The notes below the pieces were generated by a model, which made no database searches, was not told the origin of the DNA, and saw only the letters and a program-made list of their open reading frames with translations. Positions 36,292 through 50,000 of a stretch of 64,000 bases of DNA are shown here, in pieces. Both the position numbers and the translations under genes were made by a program. The stretch is from assembly GCF_021155765.1 (NCBI RefSeq), contig NC_060111.1, positions 5,039,481 to 5,103,480 on the forward strand, written 5' to 3'. Position 1 is the first letter of the stretch, and every line of letters starts with the position of its first letter. This stretch comes from Diprion similis (lineage: Eukaryota; Arthropoda; Insecta; Hymenoptera; Diprionidae).

Positions 36292-37678
36292 ATGGAAGTT
36301 GCATTGCACAAAGTTGAGCTACACGCTGACGTTTATATGGTCTGTCTGCAACATGCCTTGTCGACAGAAAATTTTGAAGTTATGGGATTGCTGATTGGAA
36401 ATGTAAGTGATCGTTACTGTTTAACATACTTCGTATCGAAATGTCGAGTTGATTTCTGTCTTTCAGATTTTTCAAAAAATTTTGTTGATTGATGATCACA
36501 GCTCATCGACAGCGTAGATAATTATTCAAAGAACCTGAATATTTTACAGCTGGAGTCTGGAATCGCCAATGTATCTGCTGTGAAAATACTGCGGCGATCG
36601 GACAAAAAAAAAGATCGTGTAGAAATATCATCGGAACAAGTTTTGAAAGCAGCTGCGGAGGCCGAACGACTGACGATTGAACTTAATCGCCCGATGCGTG
36701 TACTTGGCTGGTATCATTCTCATCCACACATCACAGTTTGGCCTTCTCATGTCGGTAAGAATAATAATTACCCAAGAAAATAGTAAACTAGTGACAGTTT
36801 AGTATTTCATACGATCTCATTGCTTATTCTTCTTTCAGATGTTAGAACACAAGCCACGTATCAGACGATGGATCATGGATTTGTGGGTTTGATATTTTCA
36901 GTTTTTTCAGAGGGCAAAGACTCGAAGGTGAAACTTTTCTCTCAATATTTAATAATGGAAATTACAAATTATTAATCTAGTAGCTTCTAAACCTGATTGA
37001 TTAGGATACAATTTGAAAAATTTTCTCTTAAAACATCATGAAAATAAGACTAACTCTTTCAAATGGTCCAAAATTCGAAAATCTACACTTTACTTTACTT
37101 TAATTTCTCACAGGAACAAGAAGCGCTTGTAACCTGCTTTCAGTCACATAATGGAGAAGCAACTGAGATTCCTTTAGAAATTCTGTATACCCCTGATCTC
37201 TCGGAGCAGTGTCTAAAAGTGAGTTGAAATAATTGCATGAATATTGGATGCAGTTTCAATATGTATACCAAGTATTTTCATCTGCGATATTTTTCAACTT
37301 TTTTTCACATCTTTAGACAATGACAGATCTACCGAAGATTTTGGTCCAAGAAGAAGAAGACAGCGCAGAAGCTTGTAAAAATCACCCAGATTTGATGGCT
37401 ACTATTCACAATAGTGCAGGTTTGTACAATCGCAAGTGCAACCGTATTTAGAATTACGGTCAGTGAAACTGAACAATATTTTCATTGTTTTGCAATTGAT
37501 AAATTTGAACACTTTTTTAGTTCATACAAGGGCTTTGGCGCATATAACGGATATTGTAACGAGACCATTGTTGTCAACATTTGAGACAAGGCTGGCGCTG
37601 AACAAAACCCGGGCTATGTACTTGCAGAAACAACTTGCTGAATTACAAAACATGTATACAGAATCAATGAAACTTTAA
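36292..37678 (+). CDS. BRCC36: Lys-63-specific deubiquitinase BRCC36
   Basis: JAMM/MPN+ zinc metalloprotease that cleaves K63-linked ubiquitin as the catalytic subunit of the BRISC complex (and of BRCA1-A in vertebrates). Exons: 36292-36402, 36550-36754, 36839-36927, 37114-37218, 37317-37419, 37521-37678. All are GT-AG, and the phases close to 256 aa, near the lower end of family length. Zinc-site residues are visible: Glu29 in FEVMGLLIG, and HSHPHITVWPSHVD with His93, His95, Ser103 and Asp106. The aspartate codon is split by intron 2 and restored by exon 3 (DVRTQATYQTMDHGFVG). Also family-typical are ILRRSDKKKDRVEIS and a C-terminal helical tail with LQKQLAEL. AATAAA signals lie at 38077-38082 and 38119-38124. 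Confidence 0.95.
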
Positions 37679-39277
37679 AAGTCTGAATGAAAAGGGTAAG
37701 AAACGACGTTAAGCGGATCAAAAAAGTACACTGTTGTACAGGAAGTGTCTATTATTTGAAACAAATCTTGAATGTGATATTCGTCGTAATACCCGTATCG
37801 TTTCCTAATCTAATGTTAGACACTGCTATTTTTTAATTAAATATACGGTTTACTTACAAGCTCTTAGCAATAGTCTGAATTCTGTATTAACACTAGGATG
37901 TATATTAACTCTCTTTAGTGTAAGCAGTGAGAGCTTTTGTTATTTACAATAATAATTTTTATATCTATGGTGCCTAGTTTGATAGATACCTTATAAATTA
38001 TAACTATTATAACTAGATATGGAAAGAAGAGAAGGAAAAGATTAGCCTCATGAACGATAAGATGCGAGATTTTGAAAATAAATTTTTAACAACTAATTTT
38101 ACTAGTTCGTCGCAAGTCAATAAAATCCACAATTCCATTGTGACGTAGTCATAGAATGTCGTCAGCTACACAAGAATCCTTGATTTTTTATACTTCTGCT
38201 TTCCTATTTCTTGTTGGAGAAAAATTTCAATTTAGTCTCGTTGAACTATAGTTTTGTATCAAATCTACAAATTCGCATTAGCGAAAGTCATTCTTAGAGG
38301 ATGAACAAACTCTTCGAATTGTAAACACTGATTCATTATACATTTTATGACGAATGGAATCTTCCGTAACGATGCAATCGCTTTAAAAAACATTATTGGA
38401 TTAATCAGTCGCTGTACTCGCCAAAGATACGTGAATAGTCGACAACATTGGTGCTTGTTTTCACTTTTGTATATTTACAATTTTCACGATCCAATGCAAC
38501 ATCAATTTCAACAATTCTCACAATGTGCTCACAACGTTATCTACAGGTTGTCTATTGCTCATTGAACATCCTTAAATCCTGTAACTATTCTGGAAAACTA
38601 AAATTGCTCCTTAAGTCCTGGAAAAATCCTGTAATATTTTTATTTATACTGGAAAATCGAAAGCTGCGATATATCATTTGTAATGCGCGGCCTTGAATAC
38701 GTTAAATTTTATCAAACGAACCATGCAGTCATTAATAATTTACCCTGTAAATAAACTGCTGTATAATTTTTTTTTATTCAATACTCCAATCAAATTATGT
38801 TATTCTTAAAAATTCTTAAGAAAACAAAATCGGGGTCCTCGATTTTTCAAAGTTTTTCTCGGCAATACCTGGAACAGTCCTGAAATCGAGATTCTCGATT
38901 ACACTATACACCCTGTGTCCGTATAATTTTTCAGCCTAATTATTGTGATGTCCAAACAAAATAAGCCAAGTTATAAAAACTTGATTCGTCAATTCGTGTC
39001 AGTGTTTTAGATTCAAATATTCGCGCGGGCTTTGTCCGTCTCGTAATTGGTTTAAATCAATTTCGAACGCACGCGTCGGCATCTGCTCCTACCCATTGGC
39101 AATGCGATTGGCAATAAATCCGAAAACCATTTTAGAAATATTATGTCAGTTTTCCTCGCCTTTATCGCGGTATACACGATCCCTGCAAAGCTTACGTAAT
39201 TATAATCAACAATTATAACGCTGGAGGTAAATCAATATTTTTTAATATTAAAGCTTCCTTTCGAGCGAGAATTCCGG
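37679..39277 (+). other. BRCC36 3-prime UTR and intergenic DNA before CTP synthase
   Basis: AATAAA signals at 38077 and 38119 could end the BRCC36 transcript. The rest is AT-rich, apart from a GC-richer piece near 39.0-39.2 kb. No other gene was recognised. Confidence 0.5.
38119..38124 (+). terminator. Candidate polyadenylation signal of BRCC36
   Basis: AATAAA about 440 bases after the stop. An alternative copy is at 38077-38082. Confidence 0.4.
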
Positions 39278-39303
39278 TGACGTCACATATCTGTTCAACC
39301 AAT
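39278..39303. promoter_or_regulatory. CTP synthase proximal promoter: palindromic CRE and CCAAT box
   Basis: TGACGTCA, the full palindromic CREB/ATF site, is at 39278-39285. CCAAT follows at 39299-39303. The start codon is about 140 bases further on. CRE plus CCAAT at this distance is typical of a growth-regulated housekeeping promoter. Function is inferred from the motifs. Confidence 0.5.
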
Positions 39304-39444
39304 CAGAATTGAGTGTGCGGTGGTCTTTATCTCCGTACAGCATCGTGTCGAAGCAGAACACGGTGTGTCTGGCGTGTGTGAAGGTTTGTCTCGTGCGGTT
39401 TGAGAATTGTAAATTCCCGTTAAATCAACGAGATTCGATTCGCC

Positions 39445-42400
39445 ATGAAGTACATATTGGTAACCGGCGGTGTAATTAGCGGGGTGGGTAAGGGTGTAAT
39501 CGCCAGTTCGTTCGGTACGATTTTAAAGAATTGCGGTATTCATGTGACGTCCATCAAGATAGATCCATACATAAATATAGACGCAGGGACATTCTCGCCA
39601 TACGAACATGGTGAGTTTATTTAAAAGACCCTGACACGCTCGTTTATTACCGATCTTACCGATGCCGGCAATTAATCGTTTGTAATGATTGTTAGTTTTC
39701 AAAAGCATTTTACAACCCTGTTCGATCTCCTCGACCATGCGGTAGCTACGAAGCCATTTTGTTCAGTACGCGCGCTCTTTGGCGCCGTTTCTCAGGTCAC
39801 GTGATATTCTCGGCATTCGAAAGGTTCGATCAACAATCGATATATGTACTTGATCGATATCGTTATGCGCCGCTACTGCAAACAAAAATAATTTTTAAAT
39901 TCCACTGTAAACATGTATTTGGGTATAATAAAATTATTGCAACTCTTGCGAAATCAATTCCGTTGCCTTTGTATCTGTAAACTGACAACACAATTTTTCA
40001 TGATTTCAAAATAATAGAACGACGAAAAGAGACTTGTTTAATTACATTTTCGTGAAAATATAATTTATCGCTTCTTCCATTCACATTCTTATATACTTAG
40101 ACATTCAGTATTATGGAATAGTTTGCTTTTCCATCACCAGCTTATCAGCTTGAACTTTGGTGATAAGTAAATTGTTCAAAGATCCTAGCTGCATAATCAA
40201 AAACAAAATTCAATTTTTTCCTGTTAAATTTTATCAATTGTTTTAATTTTCTATTCTTGGATTAATTGATACAAACAATCCTGTGTGAGTGGAAACAATA
40301 CTTTTTATACTCTTGTTTTGAAAAGAATGATTCAATTGTCTGTGACTGCTCATTGTTTCTGCATGTTCTCTTGTTTCATGAGTGCACAATTACTTCCTCA
40401 GGTTGAAACAATCAAGAATCATATCTGCTATAGTTATAACATGCTTTGTACAAATCAAGACATGGAAAACAATTAGCTTGAACTTGTTGTGTAATTACCT
40501 TTTAAAAGTTGCGTAATTTCGTTTCATTCTTAGAGCATCTGGTAAAACGCACTCACAACAAAATTCGATCATTTCATTATCATTACGATTAATCTGTTTT
40601 AGGCGAAGTATACGTACTCGATGATGGAGGCGAAGTGGATCTCGATTTAGGCAACTATGAAAGATTCCTCGACGTTACTCTCCATAAAGATAATAACATC
40701 ACGACGGGTAAAATATATCAGTCTGTAATTACCAGGGAACGACGCGGTGATTACTTGGGTAAAACTGTTCAAGGTAATTTTTCTCCTCCGTTATTTACGA
40801 GTTCATTGATTGTGTAATGAGCAGAAAATACGCACATCAGCACATGCACGATGCAGTTTTATTATACATAGTCTTTTCCATTTCCTTTTTTTATAAAGTT
40901 ATTGTAACAATGTACGTGTGTTGTGTTTCCCTGTAGTGGTGCCGCATATCACAGACGCTATTCAAGAATGGGTAGAAAAAATGGCCCATCAATCAGTGAC
41001 CCAGGATGGTAACAAACCTGAGGTATTTGGTTTGTCTTTTCAAAATATGACGTATGTGTTGCAGAATATTTATTTTCTGGTTTCTCAAACTAATCGATAA
41101 TTTTGTTATTCTATTTCAGGTTTGCATTGTTGAACTTGGTGGGACTATTGGAGATATCGAAGGAATGCCTTTTGTTGAAGCTTTTCGACAATTTCAGTTC
41201 AGAGTAAAGAGGGAGAATTTTTGTTGTGCTCATGTATCTCTTGTTCCTCAGGTATAATATTTAAGGTTTAATAATAATGTCGATATGGAAATAATTGAAT
41301 ATGTATCCATTGTAAAGAATCCAAAGGTAGAGAATATCTATACTTAAAATTCTTGAACTTTTAGCCTCGTTCTACCGGTGAGCCAAAAACAAAACCAACG
41401 CAATCCAGTGTCAGGGAGTTGCGCGGTTTGGGTCTGTCACCAGATTTAATTGTTTGCCGATCCGATCAACCCATTGGTGATTCCGTGAAGGAGAAAATCT
41501 CTAATTTCTGTCATGTTGCCCCTGAGCAGGTAATTATGATTGTTGCAAGTAATTCGTTAAACCGATATCCAGTACTAAGGCCGATTATTGACAGCATAAT
41601 GTCGTTGAGATTTTCACTGATTAATAATACTTTCCTTCCATAGGTGATAACCATCCATGATTTGTCTTCGATTTATCGTGTTCCGTTACTGATGGAGCAA
41701 CAAAAGATTATCGAGTTCCTGAACGATAGGTTGCAATTAAATATTAGTATGCCACGACCTCGTCATTTTATGCGAAAATGGCGAGATCTCGCCGAACGCA
41801 TCGACCATTTGCGTAAAGAAGTGAATATTGGTCTTGTCGGGAAATATACTAAATTGCAGGACTCCTACGCGTCAGTGACTAAAGCATTGCAACATTCAGC
41901 TATACAAGCTGGCTACAAATTAAATTTAACCGTGAGTTTTTTGAATTTCGGTAATCGATCCCTTTGAAAACTCATACACATTTTATTTCTAACTTGACAT
42001 TGCAATGAAAATATTCGCTTCAGTACATTGAGGCTGCCAGCTTGGAACAGGCTACAAAAGCAGAAGATCCAGTCTTATATCACGAAGCATGGCAAAAACT
42101 TTGCAAGAGCGAGTAAGTCATTTTGTTTACTGATTTTACTAAAACAATTGATTATTATAGTTAAAAATTATGTTTTACATAACAACTAAGTTGATTAGAT
42201 CTTAAAATTTAAATATTTAAATGTGTGTAGCGGTGTGATTGTGCCGGGTGGATTTGGAAAGCGTGGAATAGAAGGGAAGATGGAGGCGTGTAAATGGTGC
42301 AGAGAAAACGACAAACCTTTCCTCGGAATATGCTTGGGGCTACAAGCAGCTGTGATTGAATTCGCACGGAATGTTCTGCACTTGAATGGAGCTAATAGCA

Positions 42401-43312
42401 CGGAAATTGATCCAGATACCAATCATCCGCTAGTCATTGATATGCCGGAGCACAACCAGGGTCAAATGGGTGGAACGATGAGACTTGGAAAGAGGCGGAC
42501 TAGATTTACACCAGCTAATTCCGTCATAAGTAATTACCCGCATTTATGAAAGTGGAATTTTTTCAATTTTATCGCACAGAATATTCTGCACACTCCTGGT
42601 TCAATAGAGTATTTCGCAATGTTATTCTTTACCTTTTTCTGCAGAACAACTCTATGGTAATAAAGATGACATTGAGGAGAGACATAGACATCGATATGAA
42701 GTGAATCCAAAATACGTCGCAGATCTTGAAGCTGCTGGATTGAAATTTGTTGGTAGGTTCTAAGGTGTAATATTAATTAGCACTAAACGAGCCAAACTAA
42801 GCATACTATTTGATAATATTGGATATGACAAAGTTTAACAATATTGCATTCACAATTTCAATAAGGCATAAAGTCTGTATCTGTGATTTGACTGCGACAG
42901 GACATGACGATGATAAAGTGAGAATGGAGGTAGTCGAGTTGGAAGGTCATCGTTACTATGTGGCGACTCAATATCATCCTGAATATTTATCTCGGCCCCT
43001 CAATCCCTCGCCTCCTTTTTTGGGACTGATATTAGCGAGTGTGGGTAAGCTGCAATCTTATCTGGCAAGAGGCTGTAGACTCTCGCCGCGTCAACTTAGT
43101 GACAATGAATCAGGTAAGATATATTGAAGATTGGTTCTTCAACTATAATTGTTTCTCTTGCTGAGGTCTCTATATTATAGACGTAATGAAAACTGGTTTT
43201 GATTCGTTTGGTTCCAGATGAAGACGATCCAATTGTGACGAAGTTGCCGCTACAAAAATTGCAGATATCGAATGACTCCAGAAATCCTGGCAAAAAAGTT
43301 TCAGACGATTGA
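39445..43312 (+). CDS. CTPsyn: CTP synthase
   Basis: Converts UTP to CTP with ATP and glutamine, the last step of de novo CTP synthesis; the cytosolic enzyme can form filaments (cytoophidia). Exons: 39445-39610, 40603-40773, 40937-41022, 41120-41251, 41365-41529, 41644-41931, 42024-42112, 42231-42529, 42645-42752, 42901-43113, 43218-43312. Phases close to 603 aa, the usual length. The N-terminal synthetase domain starts [20 protein letters not shown] with the P-loop and continues with [20 protein letters not shown] and [15 protein letters not shown]. The C-terminal class I glutamine amidotransferase domain has its nucleophile Cys400 in FLGICLGLQ and the His527/Glu529 pair in QYHPEY. A Ser-rich, Lys-rich tail follows. 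The 1-kb first intron is the longest. Confidence 0.97.
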
Positions 43313-43800
43313 TGTTGATAATCATATAGTTTGGCAGGCAAATCGATTTCAACCTATGAATGACGACAATTTATTCCAAAATGTCCGAATTTTACAAAAC
43401 ATTTTTATTTATTATTTATTTCATTGATTACATAACAGTTCCAAACCCAACCAATCGCATAGCCGTTTTTCATAACACTGTCGAGATTGTTACAGTTACA
43501 ACACTTCGTTATTTTTTTATTAATAATCGTAGTTATATAAGTATAAATAATTTAAGATTTTCTCGAAAACGAAAAATATTTTCGAATCCAGGCTGTTAGA
43601 TCTTTTATTTGATGATAATAGATGTAAGAATTGGTGCCACATTTATATTGAAGTATTGTAGATCTATTTTTTACAACTGGGAAATTATAGAGTTACGGTT
43701 GTTTTTCAACGTTTCTGAATTTCTACCTATATTAGACATTATTGGGTATGAATTATTGGTTGCTGTATTATTTAGTAATTATAAACAACACTTACATATA

Positions 43801-43849
43801 TATTAGACTGTATCAAAAAAATAGTCAATTTTTTTGATACAGTCCAATA
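43801..43849. repeat. Near-perfect 22-bp hairpin
   Basis: TATTAGACTGTATC followed by seven A and T (43801-43822) is mirrored by 43828-43849 with one mismatch, which would be a G-U pair in RNA. The loop is 5 nt (AGTCA). It lies about 490 bases after the CTP synthase stop. It may be a minimal foldback of transposon ends or an mRNA hairpin. No family was identified. Confidence 0.8.
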
Positions 43850-44698
43850 TATATATATGGCTCACTGGTAGGAAAAGAATATAAAAATCTTACATCAAGT
43901 ACGTCAGTACGAAATTCCACTTTTATCGTGCATTTGGCACGGAATGCAGATATTTAAAAATTGATATGAGCGTGTCGCCGCAAAAACAAATGTTGGCGAG
44001 AATATAATTCCGATTCTAGCGAAATCTAGCATAGAATTTTGGTGTATGCTACAATTTGATTTTCAATCTGCGATAACTGGCATTAATGGCTGGTACAATG
44101 TTGAATTACTGTGCAGGTGTTTGACATGTAGGTATTTTTGAGACCTTTTGAATCGTACATAAAAAGTTGGTGTTTCACTCAGTGATTTAGGACTGTTTTT
44201 AAAAATTTGAACCGCATCTATTTTTTTCTTTTTTCTTCATAAATTGAAGAATCTTGCATCCAACTGTACACGTTTCTACGTAGACACGTTCATACTTAAA
44301 ATTCAATTTAACTATAGAGCAAATCAAAAATATTGTGTTTTTATTCTTAAATCATGCAACACTATTTTGGTTTTCCTCTGAATTTGTTGTATTCCAGTGA
44401 TTGAAATATACATTTTTTTATATTTTAAATGTAAGATATTGTGATTCATTACTTGTCATTGCATCTGAGAATGAATTGATTGCATCGAGTATATAAATAA
44501 TGTGTACATAATCCAATGACGTAGTGCCACATATCACGGGGCTAGTGAAAAATGAAAAAAAATAATGAATACGTTTTTAAAAATTTCTTAATTTCATCTC
44601 AAGAACGTTCGCTGGGTTGACAAGTTACATTATTTAATTTCCATTCATTTCCAACAACGACGTGCGAACAATACCAATTTAGTCTTTCGGGTCCTATG

Positions 44699-44704
44699 AA
44701 TAAA
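44699..44704 (+). terminator. Candidate polyadenylation signal of CTP synthase
   Basis: First canonical AATAAA on the plus strand after the stop codon, about 1.4 kb away. A nearer non-canonical signal may be used. Confidence 0.3.
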
Positions 44705-46886
44705 GTTGGAATGGGATATGTAGGAGTCACATGAATAACTTATCCAGTTTTTCACTATAAATATTTATTCTTATAAAAGTCATTGTGCCAAATAACTTCC
44801 TAGTTCTACAAAAATGGTGTAATTACCACTATAATTTTCATTCCAAACATCCTGTAATTTAAAACTTATCGTGGTGTTATGTGATTTACTCAAGTGTGTG
44901 ATTCAAATGTTGCTTCAATTCGTATCACTCATATTACGAGTGTTAGTACACACATTGAAATTATTTTACACGCCCATTCAGGTCTGTTTCCACTTTTTTC
45001 TTTTCAAGTGGCATGCAATCACAAACAGTTGTCGGCATGTTCATTTTTGGTGCGAATTGTCACAACTTATTCGCTGCATTACTAGATTTATGCTTCAATC
45101 AAGATAATATATAAAGTATTAAAAAGTTAAAAAAGCAGGTTCTAGCGAGTACGACTTTAAGCATCACCAAACACAATTATTAAAAAATTTGATACTTGGT
45201 ATAGTTAACCGAATGAGCAAAGAATTTCTTTTATCGAACTGTTTAGTGAACGTATTTACAGTTTCATTGCGAGTTTATTGGACACAGGCAGTTGAAGTGA
45301 CTTTTCCCCTGCCAAAAATCTTGTCGATCTCATTTCAAATTCTCAAGTCTACGCAAGTATCGTCATTGAGAAACATTCCTACGCCCAGCACCCTGTTACT
45401 TAGTTTGAAGGCACAGCTAGGAATTTGAGTAAAAAATAATCAAGTCTGTGCAAATATTCACGTCATCATGTATGCCTTGAAAAAAAACCTTATTCCTATG
45501 AGACTATAGTTCAAAAGATCAATGAATATTTGCATAATCCCAATAAATGATTAATGTATTACGTACGTATTACTATTGTTGGATAGTTAGGCTTCAATAA
45601 GTCTTACTGATGGCCATTTGACAGAACAAGGACTTCTTACGATTTGATATTGTCTTTTTTGTGAGTTCATAGACATTTCAAATGATATATGACAATTTCA
45701 CAGGTGCATGTAGTTCTTCATCGAGACTCAGGCTAAGATAATAGGCGTGTTATAAATAAAATTGAAACAATAGGTGTAGATTTTTTTTTTGGAATGTATC
45801 AGAATTTTATTGATATTTATTTCTGCAATTCATCATGTGTAAGCTCAACTACAAACCATAAATTAAAGGTTGTGATTCAATCTCTGTCTGGAATAAAAAG
45901 TATAATAGATAACTGGATTTTAATGGAAAATCTGCGATATCTACTCAGTCATTATTATTCATGACATTATTCAGCAACAAGACATTTTATTATTTTAACT
46001 GCTGTCAGCTTTATTCGTACTGATATATCAATGGTGTAAAGCTAGATATGGCATACAATGAAGTAAGAGGAGTATACTATTCTTTTTTCCATTAGTTGCG
46101 CTATTGAAATAACGTGTTGTGATTTTGAACCACAGCCCAAAATTAAATTCACTATCATTACACAGAATGGAGTATGTACAGAACAAGCAAGTAATTTATA
46201 TGCAAATCGGATTGTTTTGAGTGAAAATCAAGGTGATGACATTAAATTCGATAAATAATTGTAACACAAGTGATGTAGATAATAGTATTCGTAAATAAAA
46301 AAATCAAAAATATAACATAAAAAAAAAATAATAATAATACAAAGTATATTTTCGTTAAATGCACGTTGGACGGTAATTATTACAACTAGTAGAGATTATG
46401 ATAATAAAGGACAGAAAGATAAATATAATAATATCAAATAATTGTTAGCAGCAGAAAATGTTTGTACATCAACCGAGAATCGAGTCTCTGCTTATTATAA
46501 TTATTATTGTTTTTCTTCGTATTTTTTGTTTTACCAAAGAGATAATATTTAAGTGTTGAGAAATTATAAATCTACTATGAAAATGGGTATATATTAATCA
46601 ATGGTTTTATATAAACTAATAGAATAAACCAAGCAATCGACAATTAATAATAAAAACTCAGTTTTAAATTCTAATTTGGACACTTTGCTCGAATGAACAT
46701 TTTTCGATTACGTCACTATGAAAAAATGACAAATAAATCCGCATTTAAAAGCTTACTTCTTTTAACTATATCAAACCGTAAGATTGAAATTAAATCGAAT
46801 ATTAGCCTAGTGTCTTCTTTCGACGAATTATTCGTCCATAAGTAGTTTGAAATTCAATTAAAAGTTACGTCGATTGTACGTTCGTG

Positions 46887-46892
46887 TTTATT
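46887..46892 (-). terminator. Polyadenylation signal of Neurexin IV
   Basis: AATAAA on the minus strand about 130 bases after the stop codon. Confidence 0.5.
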
Positions 46893-47023
46893 GTATACAA
46901 ATAAAGAGATTCCGCGTTTGAGAGCACAAAGTCAGCTACCTTATAAAAGACGTTTTTCTGTATAAAAAAGCATTGAATCGTACTGATTTTCGGCACGATA
47001 GAATCGTGGACAGTGTACTAAAT

Positions 47024-50000
47024 TCAAATAAACCATTCTTTCTTTTTTTGAACTTGGTGGCCAGTCGTAGAATGGACGACTGCGGAATCTGGGTCCAAAG
47101 CCATTTCGGCACCTTTGTCTTCCTGCGTCAAATACTCTCCTTTATGCCTGGACATGTACCTTCCAATAAGCATTGCCATTATTATCAGAGCTATCAGTAA
47201 GATTGCTAGTACAGTTCCCAGTATGGCTGTATCAGTTTCGTGGTAAGCTGCCCTCAGTTTCTGCTCGTCGACTTGCGGTGGTGGTCTAGTTTCAACTATG
47301 TTCGGCGGGTGAGTAACGGGCTCAACTCCGCAGAAATCTTCCGTCAGCTGACTGCCCAGCGATCTTACATTGGCTGGTCCGCTTTCTTGGAAGAGAAGCT
47401 TGAGCGGGTAAATATCATCGAACTCAACTCTAGATAAGCAACCAGCGAATCCTTCGGTCATGGATTCGTTTTTACCGATATACATGTACTGGATGTTGTT
47501 GAACTGAGCATCGGCAGAAGCCTTGATGTTGAAATTGAACAATCTTGGCTCGTAGTTGTCGACCTGTATGACCAGGGTTGACCCTGAATTTCGTCTGCTT
47601 ATTCTGACGTCGTGATACTGACCTAAGCCAAAGTGTTTGTCAGGGAATATTACTTCCTGTCTTTCAAAACCAAAGTCAAAAATGACGCGGAGATGTCCGC
47701 TGTTGGAGACCATTATCGTCATGTATTCTCCGGATATGTTAGAAAATAAACCGATCAAAAAACCTTTGGGATTCGTCGTTGTAAATCCAACGCGAATTTT
47801 TTCAGCTATAGTCGAACGCCAGCTTCCCATGAAATCGTACTTAATCATCGAGCTCTGTCGCATGTTTACACCAATTTCTGAAAACATATTATCAAATAAA
47901 ATTTTAACCACTTAGCTCTGATCAAAGATGTGTATTGTATTAATTGTCTCCGGCATCAATCGAGCATAAAACGCATAGATGAATTAACTTCTTACCGTCT
48001 GCACAAATTGGTCCTTTAAAAGCTGTCCATCTGCAATCACACGTGTATCCGTCAAATCTTTCCAAACATGTTCCATTGTTCAGACACGGGCTGCTCTCGC
48101 ACCTCCCTACACAATCGGTGCTTATTCCATAGATTCCTCTCCTCGCATGACTTCTCAGGTCTTGTAATACTCCATTCAATAACAATGCTCTGATGCATCC
48201 GACGTAACCATCTCTGTAATCAATTGTTGCTCCGATTATAAGATCAGAGGTAAGATGCAGCGCTCTGACTGGGCCAGGTGGTTCTCTGACTTCGTTCTTG
48301 AGAGCTCCATCGATAACGATTCTGGCTTCCTTGCGATTTCTTTCCACAGATACGGAATGCCAGCGATTGTTGGCTAGGCTATACGACGTTTGAACACTAA
48401 CAGCCAGCGGCCCACCTCCAGCCTGATATTGGAAGTGAATTTGATTTCCTCCGTGAATAGATACTTTAATGTAATCTGTAGGTCCCTTGCTATGAATGAT
48501 CACTGCGTCTTGAATTGTGGTTTTAAATTCAAAATAAATATCGCCGCTATGACCCATGTCGAATGTTGGTAGATTAATCGTAGCATCCACAATGCGAAAC
48601 GTGACAACGTTTTTGAACAGATCTGAAATGAAAATTGTGATTTGTCGTGTAGGTTTAAATTGAAATGTTTTTCAGTTATTTCAGTTTTTTTTCCCTTTAT
48701 CGCCAAACTGGCAAGTTATCAGTATTCGTCACTTTATCTTTGCATTATTTCCATTGAATATTTGATTAAATAGGTTTAAAATGATTTATGGTAGGTACGA
48801 ATGGGGTGATGGAATTTAATAATCGTCTGGTTCATTCAATACGGTTCACATAGTTCTAGGTTCAATAAGTACGTTTCGATTTTACGCAAAAGATTCTGTT
48901 GAGATTCTGTGTGCGAGTAGAAAAATATCAGAAATGCTTCTTTGTCAAACTAGTAAATCTTCGAAAATATTTTGCCAAAGATAACTATTATTGGGTGAGG
49001 CTAATCATCTATGCTGCTTTGGAATTACTTTTGGAAGGGTGAAACTTCAAATAGACAAAAATAAGACTAACAAAGTTGTTGAATAAATTAATTACAGAAT
49101 TGGAGATTGTTAAAACTATACTTCTGTCAACTATGGGAATTTTAAAGCTACCATTAATCTAGGTACTTCAATTGATTCCTATATTAGCAGATAGATGATC
49201 TTCTGCTTACCCAAATGTACCCACGGTAATTCGGTACCTTACACAGATTTGATAGTAAATTAGACAGGATTTGATGATCAATGTTACACCAGATAATTAA
49301 AATTTTTTAGCTTACCATCGCCTTCGCAGATCAGAGGTCCGAGAGTATATCTTCCCTCTTTTTCATCAAGTGGTGTTCCGGTATCACCAAACCGTAACTG
49401 CTTCACAGGCAGATGCTGTTTTTCGGTAATGTCACCTCCATCCTCTTGCCAGCTCTCAAGCCCCGAGTCGCAATTACACCACTTTGTAGACTCTATACAA
49501 GTCCCAAGAACCCCACATTCGCATTTCCGAGACCCTGGAAGCGCCCCGCCCCAGTAATCCATGCGTTGATTGCCCCTGCTGACCCACCATGAATTTGGTC
49601 GGAAATCTTCGGTTATCGAAACTGTAAAATAAATTATTTGCAATTATTATTTGGCTCCGGTCAGTTAAATTATTTTCATAATGTACTTTGGTATTCGATA
49701 TTACAAACCTGGCGAGTTGAAAAGTCTCGACTGTCTGCAAGCGTAATTGATTCTTTGCGAACAGCTGGTGGAACGATTCAACAAAGCTTCGATTTGGTCA
49801 AAGTCGGCATCGTAATTCACATCTTGTATAAAACTTCCGGGTTCCTCAAATCCGTTAACTGGTGTTGGTAGCTCGTTACTATGCCTGAGAACAGTCATTA
49901 CTCTTCCATCGGCATAGAATTCGCAGGTGACAGGAAACGGGCGTAAAGGGCCACTTGCGTCGACATCGATTTTTATTTCAGCTCTCTGATTGACAGAATT

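Larger units (their letters stand above)
43313..47023. other. Convergent 3-prime region between CTP synthase and Neurexin IV
   Basis: About 3.7 kb of AT-rich sequence without a recognised gene. The first AATAAA after CTP synthase on the plus strand is at 44699-44704, implying a long 3-prime UTR unless a variant signal is used. A 22-bp hairpin lies at 43801-43849. The Neurexin IV polyadenylation signal is at 46887-46892. Confidence 0.5.

Noticed and set aside
42195..42422. Minus-strand open frame over the CTP synthase amidotransferase exon
   Set aside because: Antisense shadow of a well-supported coding exon.
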